From Lotus japonicus (taxonomy: Eukaryota > Streptophyta > Magnoliopsida > Fabales > Fabaceae), in contig NC_080046.1 in NCBI RefSeq assembly GCF_012489685.1, positions 20,831,304 to 20,895,303 of the forward strand: DNA of 64,000 nucleotides, read 5' to 3'. The notes under the pieces are model-generated. The model was not told the DNA's origin. It was given only the letters and a program-made list of their open reading frames with translations, and did not search any database. The translations under genes were made by a program, and so were the position numbers. Of the stretch, positions 43,560 through 55,382 are shown piece after piece. Each line of letters opens with the position of its first letter. The first letter of the stretch is position 1.

Positions 43560-45570
43560 TCATGCTGGACAAAAGTCCATATTCAGATTTTTCAGAATGA
43601 AATTAAATCTATCCTCTGCTAAGGGCTTTGTAAAGATATCTGCCCATTGATGGTTAGTATCAACAAACTTCAGAAGAAGTACGCCCTTCTGTACATAATC
43701 TCTAATAAAATGATACTTTACCTCAATGTGCTTTGCCCTTGAATGTAAGATAGGATTCTTACTCAATGAAATTGCAGCAGTGTTATCACAATAGATTGGG
43801 ATATTGCTCTCAAGGATCTGATAGTCCTCTAGCTGATGTTTCATCCAGAGCATCTGGGTGCTGGATATTGCTGCTGAGATATATTCTGCCTCTACAGTTG
43901 ATAGTGCAATGGTTGATTGCCTCTTGCTTGCCCATGAGACTAAGTTGCTTCCCAGAAATTGACAATTTCCAGAAGTGCTTTTTCTCTCTGTTCTATCTCC
44001 AGCATAATCAGCATCACAATAACCTGAAAGCTTATACTCTGATGTTTTCTTATACATCAAGCCAAGGTTAGTGGTACCTTTCAGATACCTTAGGATCCTC
44101 TTAACAGCAGTTAAGTGGGTTTCCCTTGGATCTGATTGGAAACGAGCACATAAGTGAACACTAAACAATATATCTGGCCTAGATGCAGTTAAGTATAGAA
44201 GTGAACCTATCATCCCACGATAGAGCTTCTGACATACTTTACCACTTTCATCTTCTTTCTCCAGAATGCATGTAGGATGCATTGGAGTCTTGGCCACTGT
44301 AGATTTCAGCATATTGAACTTCTTCAGAAGTTCTTTAGTGTACTTGCTCTGATGGATATATGTTCCTTCTGGTGTTTGATCAACTTGTATTCCTAGAATG
44401 TACTTGAGTTCTCCCATCATACTCATCTCGAATTCAGCCTGCATCATCTAAGAAAATTCTTTGCATAGAGATTGATTAGCAGAACCAAATATAATATCAT
44501 CAACATAAATTTGCACAATTAAGATATCATCTTTGTAAGTTTTGCAAAAGAGAGTTGTATCTACTTTACCCCTTAAAAACTCATTCTCCAAAAGGAATGA
44601 GCTGAGTCTCTCATACCATGCTCTGGGAGCTTGCTTCAGACCATAGAGTGATTTCTTCAATTTGAACACATGGTCTGGGTTCTTCTCATCCTCAAAACCT
44701 GGGGGTTGATGAACGTAAACTTCCTCTGATATATATCCATTTAGGAAGGCACTTTTAACATCCATCTGATGTAGAATTATGTTGTGATTTACTGAGAAAG
44801 AGATCAACAGTCTGATTGCTTCTAGTCTTGCTACTGGAGCAAATGTTTCTGTGTAGTCTATTCCTTCCTGCTGGCTGTAGCCTTGAGCAACTAGCCTTGC
44901 CTTGTTTCTGACTACATCTCCTTTCTCATTCAACTTGTTTCTGAACACCCACTTTGTTCCAATTATATGGACATTCTTAGGCTTCTTCACTAAGCTCCAA
45001 ACATCGTTCTTGGAAAATTGATTCAATTCTTCTTCCATGGCCAGAATCCAGTCCTTGTCCTGAAGAGCTTCATCAATTGACTTGGGTTCAATTAAGGACA
45101 CCAATCCTTTCAGACTAAGCAAGGTCTCTTCAGAAGGTCTGAAGGCAGATCTGGTTCTGACTGGTTCATCTTTGTTGCCCAGAATCAATTCCTTAGGATG
45201 AGCTGCAGTGATTCTGCTCTTCTTCAGAGTTTGTGAATCAGAGGGACCGGCTTCTTCTTCTGGTTCATCTTCCTCTGGCTCAGCTTCCTCTGGAGCTTTG
45301 CCTTTGTCAGAAACATTAATGCTTAAATCTGCAAACTTCTCAACTAGCTTTGACCTTTTCGTTGCCACCAAAGCCAACTTCACCTCCAGGCTTAAGTTTT
45401 AGTTCTTGGAATATACACCTTTCTCCCGTCATGTGACGCGAGCATCCACTGTCCAGATACCATGACTGGTGTTTCAGTGGAGCTATCAAGGATATCTGCA
45501 ACATAGATAATCTTATCCTTAGGTACCCATTTTCTGGGTCCTCTCTTGTTAGTTACCCCAGAGGTTCTGG
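43560..45570 (-). pseudogene. pol of Sirevirus A2 with integrase deleted
   Basis: A protease remnant (frame with WYLDSGCSRHMTG, about 45430-45490) is followed almost at once by the acidic linker and RT. A1 has about 1.18 kb more at this point, holding the GAG-pre-integrase and DD35E integrase. The RT has [13 protein letters not shown] and YVDDIIFG and is then cut by an in-frame TAG at about 44449 (GAG in A1). RNase H continues open to IFTKPL and a stop at 43560. Non-autonomous. Confidence 0.88.
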
Positions 45571-47310
45571 TCACCTTGGGTTTCTCTCAACATGATAATG
45601 TAAAGGAATTTTTGCATGATATTTAGACATGGAGAAAGATCCCTTTTTAAGAGGAGGTTTAGCAGCTTCAGCAGGTACAGGGTTAGGCAATATGGTACCA
45701 GAGGGAACAAAGCATTCATACAAAGATTTAGCTTTGGGCACAGAAGGCTAATTTCTAATTGGTTTAGAATAGCCAATGCCACACATTCCATTTCTGCTCA
45801 CGCCATAGATCAATGAAGCCATCAAGCTTCTATCTACGCTTTTAGCCAGGAATCGTTGAAAAGATTTTTCATACTTAGCATACTTAGATTCATGCTTACT
45901 ATCAGACGCATTGCAGGAAATAACTTCTTCTAACTTAGCAATTTGATTCTTAAGCACAGAGTTAGAATTAACTAAAGCATGGTTATCATTTTTCAAATCA
46001 GAAATGATTTTCTCATGTTCAGAAGGAGTTGTAGAAACAGCAGATAAGTTCTTTTTCAGCTTCTTATGCTTAGACAACAACGAGTTATACTTATCCATAA
46101 TATCAGACAAGGCATGTTTCAGTTCAGAGGTAGAGAAAGAAGCGAATACCTCATTTTCATCGTCTGAATTAGGATTTCCTTCTGATTCTGAGTCAGAGTC
46201 AACAACTTCCTTTGACTCTGCTCCTTTGTCTTTGACAATAGCCATGAGTCCTTGGACTTCACCATCAGAGTCAACATCCCCTGACTCTGATTCATCAAAA
46301 GTCACCATCAGACTTTTCTTGGTCTTGAAGTGCTTCTTTTGCTTCTTGTCCTTCTTCAATTTTGGACAGTCACTTTTGTAGTGCCCAGTTTCTTTGCACT
46401 CAAAGAATGTGACTTCCTTAAGTGAGGACTTCATCTGACCTGAGGATTCAGACTTTCCTTTGGCCTTTCCAGAGCCTTTGTACTTGCTCTGTCTGTGCTT
46501 CCAGATTCGGTTGAGTCTCTTAGAGATCAGAGTCAGCTCATCTTCATCAGAATCTTCTGATGCTTCTTCAGATTCTTCTTCTTCAGCTTGGAGAGCTTTT
46601 GACTTCTCTGCTTTAGCCTTCTCAGATTTGGATTTTAAGGCTAATGACTTCTTCCTCAGATCTTGCATCTCTGAGCGCTTCAGCTCATGGCACTTCAGTA
46701 TGCTGATGAGTTCTTCTAAACTCATATGCTCAACATCTCTTGTGAGCTCTATTGAAGTCACCAAGGGCATCCAGCTTTCAGGAAGAAACCTGATGACCCT
46801 TATGACATGATCTTTTGTTGTGTAGCTCTTGTTGAGAGGTCGAATTCCAGCTACAAGCAACTGAAATCTGGAAAACATTTCTTCAATGGACTCGTTTGGC
46901 TCCATGACGAAGGATTCATACTTTTGGATCAAAGACAATGCCTTTGATTCTTTGACTTTCTTGTTTCCTTCATGAGACATCTTCAAGGATTCAAAGATGC
47001 CCTTTGCAAACTCACGATCTGTAATCTTCTGGTACTCTTCATAAGAGATAGCACTTAGAAGAATTGCTCTAGCTTTGTGATGTTGTGAGTAAAGCTTCTT
47101 TTGATCTGCAGTCATCTCTGACCTTGGGATCTTCTTGCCTTCTGCATCAACTGGACGCTCATAGCCATCCACAATAATATCCCAGAGATCTGCATCGAAA
47201 CCCAGAAAGAAACTTTCAAGTCTATCTTTCCAATATTCGAACCTTTGACCGTCGAACATGGGAGGCTTTGCATTGTAACCATCTCTTTGAGTTTCACTGG
47301 TGGTAGCCAT
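45571..47310 (-). pseudogene. gag of Sirevirus A2, late stop
   Basis: Starts MATTSETQRDGYN. It keeps the 47 codons missing in A1 (region of KKLYSQHHKARA). Knuckle reads FFECKETGHYKSDC: the first Cys of the CX2C pair is Phe, a likely loss of function. An in-frame TAG at 45748-45750 (GAG in A1) ends the main frame after 520 codons, and a small length change near 45585 follows. The coiled-coil region is kept. Confidence 0.85.
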
Positions 47311-47368
47311 TGTTTTTCACACCGGCCCGGATCACTGAACACTGTTAGGTGTGGTAATAAGAACTTGC

Positions 47369-47382
47369 GCTCTGATACCAAT
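47369..47382 (-). other. primer-binding site of A2
   Basis: Minus-strand ATTGGTATCAGAGC next to the 5' LTR, identical to A1. Confidence 0.9.
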
Positions 47383-48596
47383 TGAAGGTATGAAAAACGG
47401 TAGAAAGGGGGGGAGGGTTTGAATAACGTTTTCAAGTTAAAACTTCCACCTTAAAGATTTTAGCAAATCTTTCGAGAACTTAAGTGCTAAAGATAAGAGA
47501 TAGAAAAGCACACAAGGATTTTTATCCTGGTTCACTTGATAAATCCCTCAAGCTAATCCAGTCCACCTGTCAAGGTGATTTCTTCCTTCTTAGAATGAAG
47601 GCAATCCACTAATCAGGTAAAGTGTTACAACTGCACTTGAAACCTATAAGTGACTAACAATTACACTAACTTAGCTCACACTAAGATTCACTCTCTTAGT
47701 CTTCTCTAGGATCCGATCAGCCTTGATCTCCTAAAGGAACTAAACAAACTGTTTATCAAAGAATGTTTACAAGAGATTTGCTTCTGAAAAGCTAATAGTA
47801 AACACAATGAATTTCAGATGAAAGAATGCTTGAAGGTTTTTGAATATAGCTTATGCTTGTGTAAATTCTTCCAGCCGTATCTTTCAAACTTCAGCCTCTA
47901 TTTATACTCCAAGGATTAGGGTTTGAACGCTGCATGGAAATGCTACCGTTGGAGGGCAGTTCTGGAAATTCCAGCTTCTGCTGTGGCTGAGAACGTTAGG
48001 TAGGTCGTCAGGATGGTACAGTTGCTTTTGTACTTGGATAGTGACTTGACCTTTAAACCTAGGAGACTTCTGATCAGGGGAATGCTTCATGTTGGAACTT
48101 GTGAAGCCGGTTGATCAGAGTCAGAGGGAAAGCACAGATCCTCTGACCGTTGTATCTTCTGATTCTGAACTCAGAGGGAAGTACATGGTCTTCAGAGTTT
48201 CTTGCTTCTGGACATCAGAGTTTCCACTATTCAGCTTCTGGATCTTCAGAGTCTTCTACACCATCAGAACATCTGAACCTTCAGTGTTTCTTGGTTGTCA
48301 GAACTTCTGGATCTTCAGAGCTTCTAGTGACTGAGTCCACATCAGAGCTTGTATAACTTCAGATCTTCTGAAGCATTTCTACTGTTCATAGTGAACATAG
48401 ATGTTGTGAAAGCGTTGCTTGGGTCACTCTTTATGCACAGTGCTTCTGATTTGTGTGAGATTGAGTTGAGGTCAGAGCCTGTAAATAGCACACTCAGAAA
48501 AACACGTTAGAGTACCATAATTGTTCATACTCAAATGTTAACTTGTAATCATCAAAACATAAGAGTTGTACTACACGATCAAAACTTGATCTTACA
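47383..48596 (-). repeat. 5' LTR of Sirevirus A2, 1,214 bp
   Basis: Uninterrupted LTR with TGAAGG...TTACA ends on the plus strand. It supplies the empty site for S2 and, with 33554-38816, the age estimate of A2. Confidence 0.95.
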
Positions 48597-48837
48597 CCCT
48601 CATCAACTGTATAGTCCATCCCTATACAGTCTCGGAATACCTCTTGTTCGGGTGTGAAATCGGTTCATTCATGTTCCCCTCTGCCTAGAAGCCTGCCAGA
48701 AGCCCCTCCTTGTCCGTGCCTCACTGCACCGGCAATCACTCCCCGCCCTCGTCGGCCCCGGGCGTCACAAGCCCACCAACTTCCGCTTTGTTCGTCCCCG
48801 AACCACACCATACTGGGAGAGGTGCTCTGATACCAAT

Positions 48838-49133
48838 TGTAATATCCCGATCTGACGACTGGCGTCACGGTAACAACATGAGTCTTTTCAGCGCGCTTTG
48901 TCCTCACTCGCGCGCTTCCCGGGAAAACTTCCCAGGAGGTCACCCATCATAATATTGCTCCAAGGCTAGCACACTTAACCATGGAGTTCTTATGAGTTGG
49001 GCTCCCGAAAAGAAGTTGCAACTTGTTGTCATGAGTAGTACCAATCAAATCTCTTATGCCCTCCTCAACTGTATGGTCCATCCCTATACAGTCTCGGAAT
49101 ATCTCTTGTTCGGGTGTGAGATCAGTTCATTCA
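48838..49133 (-). repeat. Cassandra LTR2 with 5S-like pol III core
   Basis: 296 bp. The minus strand holds GTTAAGTGTGCT and GGGTGACCTCCTGGGAAG, as in 5S rRNA. The 5' third of 5S is not recognisable. Confidence 0.88.
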
Positions 49134-49301
49134 TGTGCCCCTCCGCCTAGAAGCCTGCCAGGAGCCGCTCCTTGTCCGTGCCTCACTGCACCGGCGATCA
49201 CTCCCCGCCCTCGTCGGCCCCGAGCGTCACAGGCCCACCAACTTTCGCTTGGTTCGTCCCCGAACCACACTGTATTGGGAGAGGTCGGCTCTGATACCAT
49301 T

Positions 49302-49598
49302 TATAACATCCCGGTCTGACGACTGGCCTCACGGTAACAACACGAGTCTTTTCAGTGCGCTTTGTCCTCACTCGCGCACTTCTTGGGAAAACTTCCCAGG
49401 AGGTCACCCATCCCAATATTGCTCCAAGTCAAGCACACTTAACTATGAAGTTTTTATGAGTTGGGCTCCCGAAAAGAAGATTCATCTTGTTGTTATGAGT
49501 AGTACCAATAAAATCCTTTATACCCTCCTTGATTGTATAGTCTCATACCTATATAGCCTCGGAATACCTCTTGTTCGGGTGCGAGATCGGTTCATTCA
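49302..49598 (-). repeat. Cassandra LTR3 with 5S-like core
   Basis: 297 bp. The terminal TG/CA pair is mutated (TATAAC). The 5S-like block is kept and reads GGATGGGTGACCTCCTGGGAAG on the minus strand, closer to real 5S than in LTR1 and LTR2. Confidence 0.85.
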
Positions 49599-49697
49599 TG
49601 TGCCCCTCCGCCTAGAAGCCTGCCAAGAGCCGCTCCTTGTCCGTGCCTCACTGCACCGGCGATCACTCCCCGCCCTCGCCAGCCTCGGGTGTCACAC

Positions 49698-50607
49698 GCC
49701 GTAATCCATCGTCTTTCGAGACTAGAACTTTTGTTTCGCCGTTTATTACCATGTACGCTTCAGGTTTTGATAATCGGTGTGGGTTTTGTGGAGGATCCGT
49801 CGCTGGCGGAGTGGCTGGCAAACGACCACAGACTCTTCTGCGGTTAGGGGTACCTTGTTTTTATCATCTCATACTTTCCCCTTCTTCTCTCTTCTCTCCC
49901 CCTGGTTGTCGTTCTAGTGATCGTTGCGATTTTCAGTTTTCAATTTTTTCTCAATTGTTGGTTTCCATTTACATTCCATAATCGTTTTGTTTTTTCTTTT
50001 GTCTCTGTTTGCACGAACCTTTTGTCGCCTACATTATCGCTTCACTTCCATTATCTAACTAAAATTACATGCTTAGTGGTTTTCTTTGTTTCTGGGTGGG
50101 AAAAGGATATTATAAGTGTTGATGTCAGTCATTTTGTGATGCATGTTATTTTCACGGTGTTGTGCGATTATTATTTTCTTTTGCTAAAATGGCAACATAT
50201 GAAAAGAAAAAGTGCAATCTTTGTTGTTAATGGCAGCCTTATTTTTACTTTTTTTACTTTTTACATAGAAATTCTGATATTGTCTAAAGAAGCAGAGCAA
50301 GACGCTGACAAGAAGACAAATTCTACAATGAGGAGAATAGTCAAAGCTACAATGCAGACTACACTAGCAAAGAAGTATCAAATCTGCTAGCTTCTCAAGT
50401 CAAAGGAAGTAAAGGAAAGTTCAAGATTCAACATGGTCCACGCAAGAAAGTCAAAGCATCAAGATCATCAAGTGCAAAAAGAGTCAAAGTTACAAAGTAG
50501 ACGATACCAGTAAGGAAAGTCAACTCAGCTAGATAGTCTAAAGAAAGAGAAAAGAAGAAAGATAAAGAAAGAAGAAGCTCATTCAAGAGAAGAATGATCA
50601 AGGTGCA
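49698..50607. other. unassigned sequence between Cassandra and X2
   Basis: Not repeated elsewhere in the window. 49750-49850 could be a short exon (ATG at 49751, MYASGFDNRCGF..., then a GTACCTT donor-like site at 49850), followed by T-rich intron-like DNA. About 50390-50600 is A/G-rich and merges into the LTR remnant. No protein family recognised. It may be a host-gene scrap or leader. Confidence 0.3.
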
Positions 50608-52072
50608 ATATAGTCTATACAAGAAGAGTCAAAACATCTATACAACCTTGGAAGAAGAATCAAAGCTTCAAATCAATTCATGTAAAGATCAGCTCAAGCT
50701 ATCAGATCATCTGAAGAGAAGACCACACTCATGAAGGCACTCATCTTCTATCTTAAGAACAGAATGAATGAAGATATGTCTAGAGAAAAAAACGTCATAT
50801 TCAAATGGAAATGTATCTGACATTATTGAGGATAAAGTCAAGTTCAAAGGAATCACGTGATACTCTACAGAGCACGATGACCAAGGAAAAAAGTACAACA
50901 TGTTACTATCAAAGTTTCATCATTCTCTCATGCAAGAAATGAAGAAATTAAGTTAGGCTTATTGTCTACGCCTACAAGCATCTATCTTATTCAGGCACCA
51001 CAAGACAATCCATTTATGAAGAAGAAGATGATTGGGTCAAAAGTTATCAGTCATATTCTGAATGGAAAATTGAAGAAAGGAATGAAGCATGCGTTGAACT
51101 GATAAATCTTATGAGAGAAGAATGGTCAAAGCAAGGAATATCGTCTGAAGTTTAAAAGAACGATGGAAGTAGAACTTTTGAAAGGCACAACGTCTACAAA
51201 AAGAAAGAAAAAGAATGAACTTCACATTGAGATCATCTAAAAGAAAGCAGAATGACTGAAGCATGAAACATCGTCTGAAGAATAGAATAACGATGAAGAA
51301 AGATCGTCTGAAGCTAAAGCAAGACGACTGAAGCATAAGGGAATTAAAGCAGATCATTTAAAAGGTACAAGGCTTATCAAATGATGAAAACTACAAAGTC
51401 TAACTAAAGACCATTGAAGAAAAATTGGAAAAGAGCTTAGAATAGCTTCTTGGAGAAGTATTGCAAAGTCAAGATCATAAGCTCTGACAAAGGATAAAGC
51501 AAAGCAAGAAGTACAAATGTGTCACTATCAGATTTCCATTTTTATAGACCAATGGATAGAAGTTTAGACATATGCTACCTATAGGCTGACAAAATACTTC
51601 TTTTTCGAAAAGGGTCTCAGTCAAACAGTACTATGTCAATAACGCATCAAGTATATAATATACTGTTTGATCCAACGGCTAGAAGCTGTGGAAAGAACAC
51701 GATCCAACGACTATCTTTCTCTCACAGCAGAATCATGTGTATAAAGTCTTCACTTGCAGAACTAGCGCTTATGCTCACCAAAATTGGGCTTCCATGTTCA
51801 ACACGATTAAGCGTAAAAAGAAGCCTCAGAGTTCACCACTCAGGGATGATCATCAATATCGTCTGCTTCAACATGAAGAGTAGGTTTTATTAAGAGTCAA
51901 ATCCTCTCTACATCTATCATGTAAAAGAACATAAAGTATATGCCTAGAGTCAAACCTCACAAAATATTTTATAGTTCATAATCTTAAGGGTATCTACCGT
52001 CACTCTTTCTAGAAGAGACTTTTGTAGATGAAATGATCTTGTGAAAGATCGTTTAAGGAGAAATCCTTTAAA
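50608..52072 (+). repeat. X2: second copia-type LTR remnant
   Basis: About 97% identical by eye to 24603-26066 and uninterrupted at the A1 target (AATATAG at 50608). TATAAAG at 51740-51746. No gene. Confidence 0.6.
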
Positions 52073-54297
52073 CTTGTTGTAAAGGAGGAGTCCTGATAAT
52101 ACTTAGTAAGGAAGAGTGGTACAAATATTTATTTTTTCTGGAGAGGCAGCGCCCAAAGAATACCTAGTAATGCCAGAAGAGGCAGTGGCAAAATAATACT
52201 TGGTCTTCTTGAAGAGGCCTGGAGAAAGAATACTTGTTTTGCTTGAAGAGACAAGGTTCAAATAATACTTGTAAGGAGAAGTACTTAATAATTGAGCTTA
52301 GTGAAATCTTGGTACAACCAAGAACTAGATGTAGCCCTATCGTTCACGGGGTGAACCAGGATAAAATTGATGGTGTGAATCTTCTCCTTCCCTGGTCTTA
52401 AGTTTCCGTTGTACCAAACGATACCAATGACGTGATGAACCTTTATATCGTTTGGAAAACCAAGTTTTTGGATGACACAATTCAAACCCCTCCTTTCTTC
52501 TGCTACTCTGATCAACTTCAACCATTTTTCCAACTAGGGTGGATTCAGCATGTTGGGAGTTCTCCAAGCTTGCATTAAGAAGCCAACTGCGTGCATCAAC
52601 TTGTTAACTTCTTCCGTCAATCCAGTGATTATGTTTAGGACAATATGGTCATAAAGAATGAGAAAAGGAACCTCACCCCAATAAATAATGAATTCCACCC
52701 GAAAAGGAACCCCGCATAAAAGAAAATATGAATTTATGATATAAGTCACAATCAAACAAAACCCCACCCCACCCCAACCCAACCCAACCCAAAATCACAA
52801 AAGGCCATATATGTCACCAATTACAATCAGACATAACCCCACCCACCCCAACCCAAAATAAGAAAAGGATATTTATGTCATAAATTACAATCATAATAGG
52901 AAAAATTTCAAGTAATTAGAAAGGACAAACTTTCACACACATAAATTACATATATTTTCGAGTAGTCAGAAAATAAATGTTTAAAGTAGTCAGAAAAGGA
53001 ATTTCACGGCTTCAGATCAAGCATTGGATGAATGTCAAAAGAATATATGAATCTGAAATTTCTGAAGATGAATCCTCTGAGGCCAAATAAGAAAGTATAA
53101 ACAAAAGAGAAACCTGGATGAAATGGTAACGATTGAAGGCATTTTTATTGGCCTTTCTGAGTGGATTGAAATGGTGGGATGGGTGCGTGCCATCATCAGC
53201 GAGGTAATGGACTCGATATCTCTCGTCCTTCGCTTCCTCGTGCTTATGCGTCTATAGGTTTTTCCTCTTCCAACCATGGCTTCTTTGGTTGATTTTCTAG
53301 AGAGAACATGGTGAAATAACCTATAGACACATATCTAGAGGTGATTTATATGGTCGAATATGAACAGTCACGAGGCTAGTTGGCATCGGTTGACGTAAAC
53401 GACGTCTTTCTTCAGTGTCTTTCTCTAATAAACTGTAGTTGGAAGAGATAGCCTAATGATTGATGCACCATTTCTCAAATCCGAAATCATTTCCACTCAT
53501 GAGGTTCCCGCGTACGAACTCTCTCTTCTTTCCAAAATTCTCACTAAATAGGGCATACTTGATTGCTTTGTGTTTTAAATAAAATCACACTTTCATTTGT
53601 ACTGTGTGGAATTCTCTTGCAATTGAGAGAAAATAGAGAATATCAAAGATGGATTCACTCACCATTCACTAAGATTGTAAAGAAATAGATAACTTCGCTC
53701 TTCTAGAAAACTAGTGTTATAAATCATGTGATACACGATATTTTAGATTTTTTTAGATACAAATAATGTAATTTAATTTTTTTATGATATATACTAACCC
53801 CTATTCTATCTTGACATTATAGTTCTCTGTGCGATCACGTCAAATAGTAGCATGAAATGTACCACTGTGATTATCTTCGAAAGAAAAATGTGTCATGGTA
53901 TATTGATGAGGAAATAGTAAATATATACAGCCTTCTCAAAGGTGATCAAAAGACAAATACAACCTAAAGAAGCCTAAAAAAAGGACCAATCCTAGAAAAA
54001 CTATCCAGCCCAAATGGACCCAAAAACAATTCTCAAAGCCTAAACTCATCTAGAGGTAGCCAAACAATCAACAAAGCTCGCAAAAGCCAACTAAACCAAC
54101 AAAACCCCCTAAAAAGAATCCAAGAAATCACTTTGATTATTAAGAAGTCGGTATGAAATTATTTAAGCTAATTATCAATTAATTCATCCTTGCGAATTGA
54201 ATACTCAAACAATATATATATATATATATGGTGCTTGCATGTCCACACATGTCACTAGTGATTAGACTCACTACCATGTACCAACACTTGTATCTTA

Positions 54298-54439
54298 TCT
54301 GGGTGGGGTGGGTAGCTCACATGGTTGAACTAAGGGTAACTGCAGGTGAAGGGCCAGAGCTCGAACCCTGAGAAGGGATCATTTGTACTAATTTACTAAC
54401 AACTAATACATCAAGGCACATAAAGCGATAAATAAAAAC
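54298..54439 (+). mobile_element. SINE in U2 with replaced tail
   Basis: Same body as 30436-30567 (B-box region GCTCGAACCC here). Its 3' part contains a copy of downstream host sequence (ACATCAAGGCACATAAAGCG) in place of the normal tail. Flanked by TTGTATCTTA and TTGTATTTTA. Confidence 0.7.
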
Positions 54440-54986
54440 TTGTATTTTATTTTTTCTTCAATAGTTCAAAGTTCGAAACATCAAGCCCACAAAGCGATAA
54501 ATAATACATTAAGGCGCCTGTGACAATCTAGAAACATCCATCCTAGATCGGATTCTCTATAAAATAGTTGATGCCTTCACTCGCTCTCACGCAAATCACT
54601 TTATGTTAGGGTTTCCAGTAAACTTGATACTCCAAGCCTCCGATAACGCCGCCACAACAAAGTTTTTCATTTCGCTCTCTCCATCCAATCCTTAAGATCC
54701 GATGTCGTCTTGTGCTAAGCTTCACTCAAATTAGGTATTTACCTTCTCTTGGTTCTTAATTCTCCATATCCACTTGTTATTATCCATTCGTTAATTGTAT
54801 CTATTTTTATTTTCTTAGTTTGTTTTGATCTCGTGCCAAAGTTTTTTTTGAAGTCTCCTCCATCCAGATTAATAAGCCTTGGGACAACTCTGTCGGCCTT
54901 GGGACAACTGTGTTATCGTTTCTTTTTACTAGCTTCCAAGGTGACACTACGCTCAATCTATCCACAACAGTTATTTGTTTGATTAA

Positions 54987-54988
<2 letters not shown>

Positions 54989-55030
<42 letters not shown>

Positions 55031-55033
55031 GTG
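54989..55033 (+). repeat. GT microsatellite (U2)
   Basis: About 22 GT units with one C interruption near the end. Confidence 0.95.
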
Positions 55034-55382
55034 AATCGGTTTGACTATGTAACAATGAATCAATTTGGGAATGTGTTTCTAAATTGATGAATTGTGTTTT
55101 TATTTTCTACTTTAATTCCAAACTATTGATGAACTATCTATGATTTGTTCAAAGAATCATTGCACATATTAACCATATCAAATCATTCATGATCTTTCCA
55201 ATAATCAAAAGATTTTGAGAAATATTCTGAGAGTGTTGAATATAATCAACGGATTTTTTGTTACCTTTACTTGTGTGGATTGCTATGATACATTTCCCTT
55301 TAATCTTCACTTGTTTATTGTATGATTATAACATCCATGTGCATAATCATATAATAATATAGCTTGTACCTTGTTTACTTTT

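Larger units (their letters stand above)
33554..48596 (-). mobile_element. Sirevirus-type copia element A2, full length
   Basis: About 11 kb without S2. 5-bp duplications CCCTC at 33549-33553 and 48597-48601. Minus-strand order: 5' LTR 47383-48596, primer site, gag, (protease remnant) RT-RNase H, spacer, env-like, antisense ORF, polypurine tracts, 3' LTR 33554-38816 (with S2 inside). The LTRs differ at roughly a dozen positions out of ~1,210, so it is fairly young. It cannot act alone: about 1.18 kb covering nearly all of the integrase is missing at about 45358, and gag, RT and env-like have stops. Confidence 0.93.
48602..49697 (-). mobile_element. Cassandra TRIM array, remainder of LTR1 to partial third internal region
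   Basis: The order on the plus strand is LTR1 end (48602-48671), internal (48672-48837), LTR2 (48838-49133), internal (49134-49301), LTR3 (49302-49598) and partial internal (49599-49697). Each internal starts with a polypurine-like tract (minus strand) and ends at ATTGGTATCAGAGC, the initiator-Met primer site (48824-48837; one base altered at 49288-49301). No ORF is expected in a TRIM. LTR-internal-LTR-internal-LTR is the product of LTR recombination or tandem insertion. It begins at 33329 and is split by A2. Confidence 0.88.

Noticed and set aside
52759..52792. interstitial telomere
   Set aside because: The unit is CCCCA/CCCAA, not the plant CCCTAAA.
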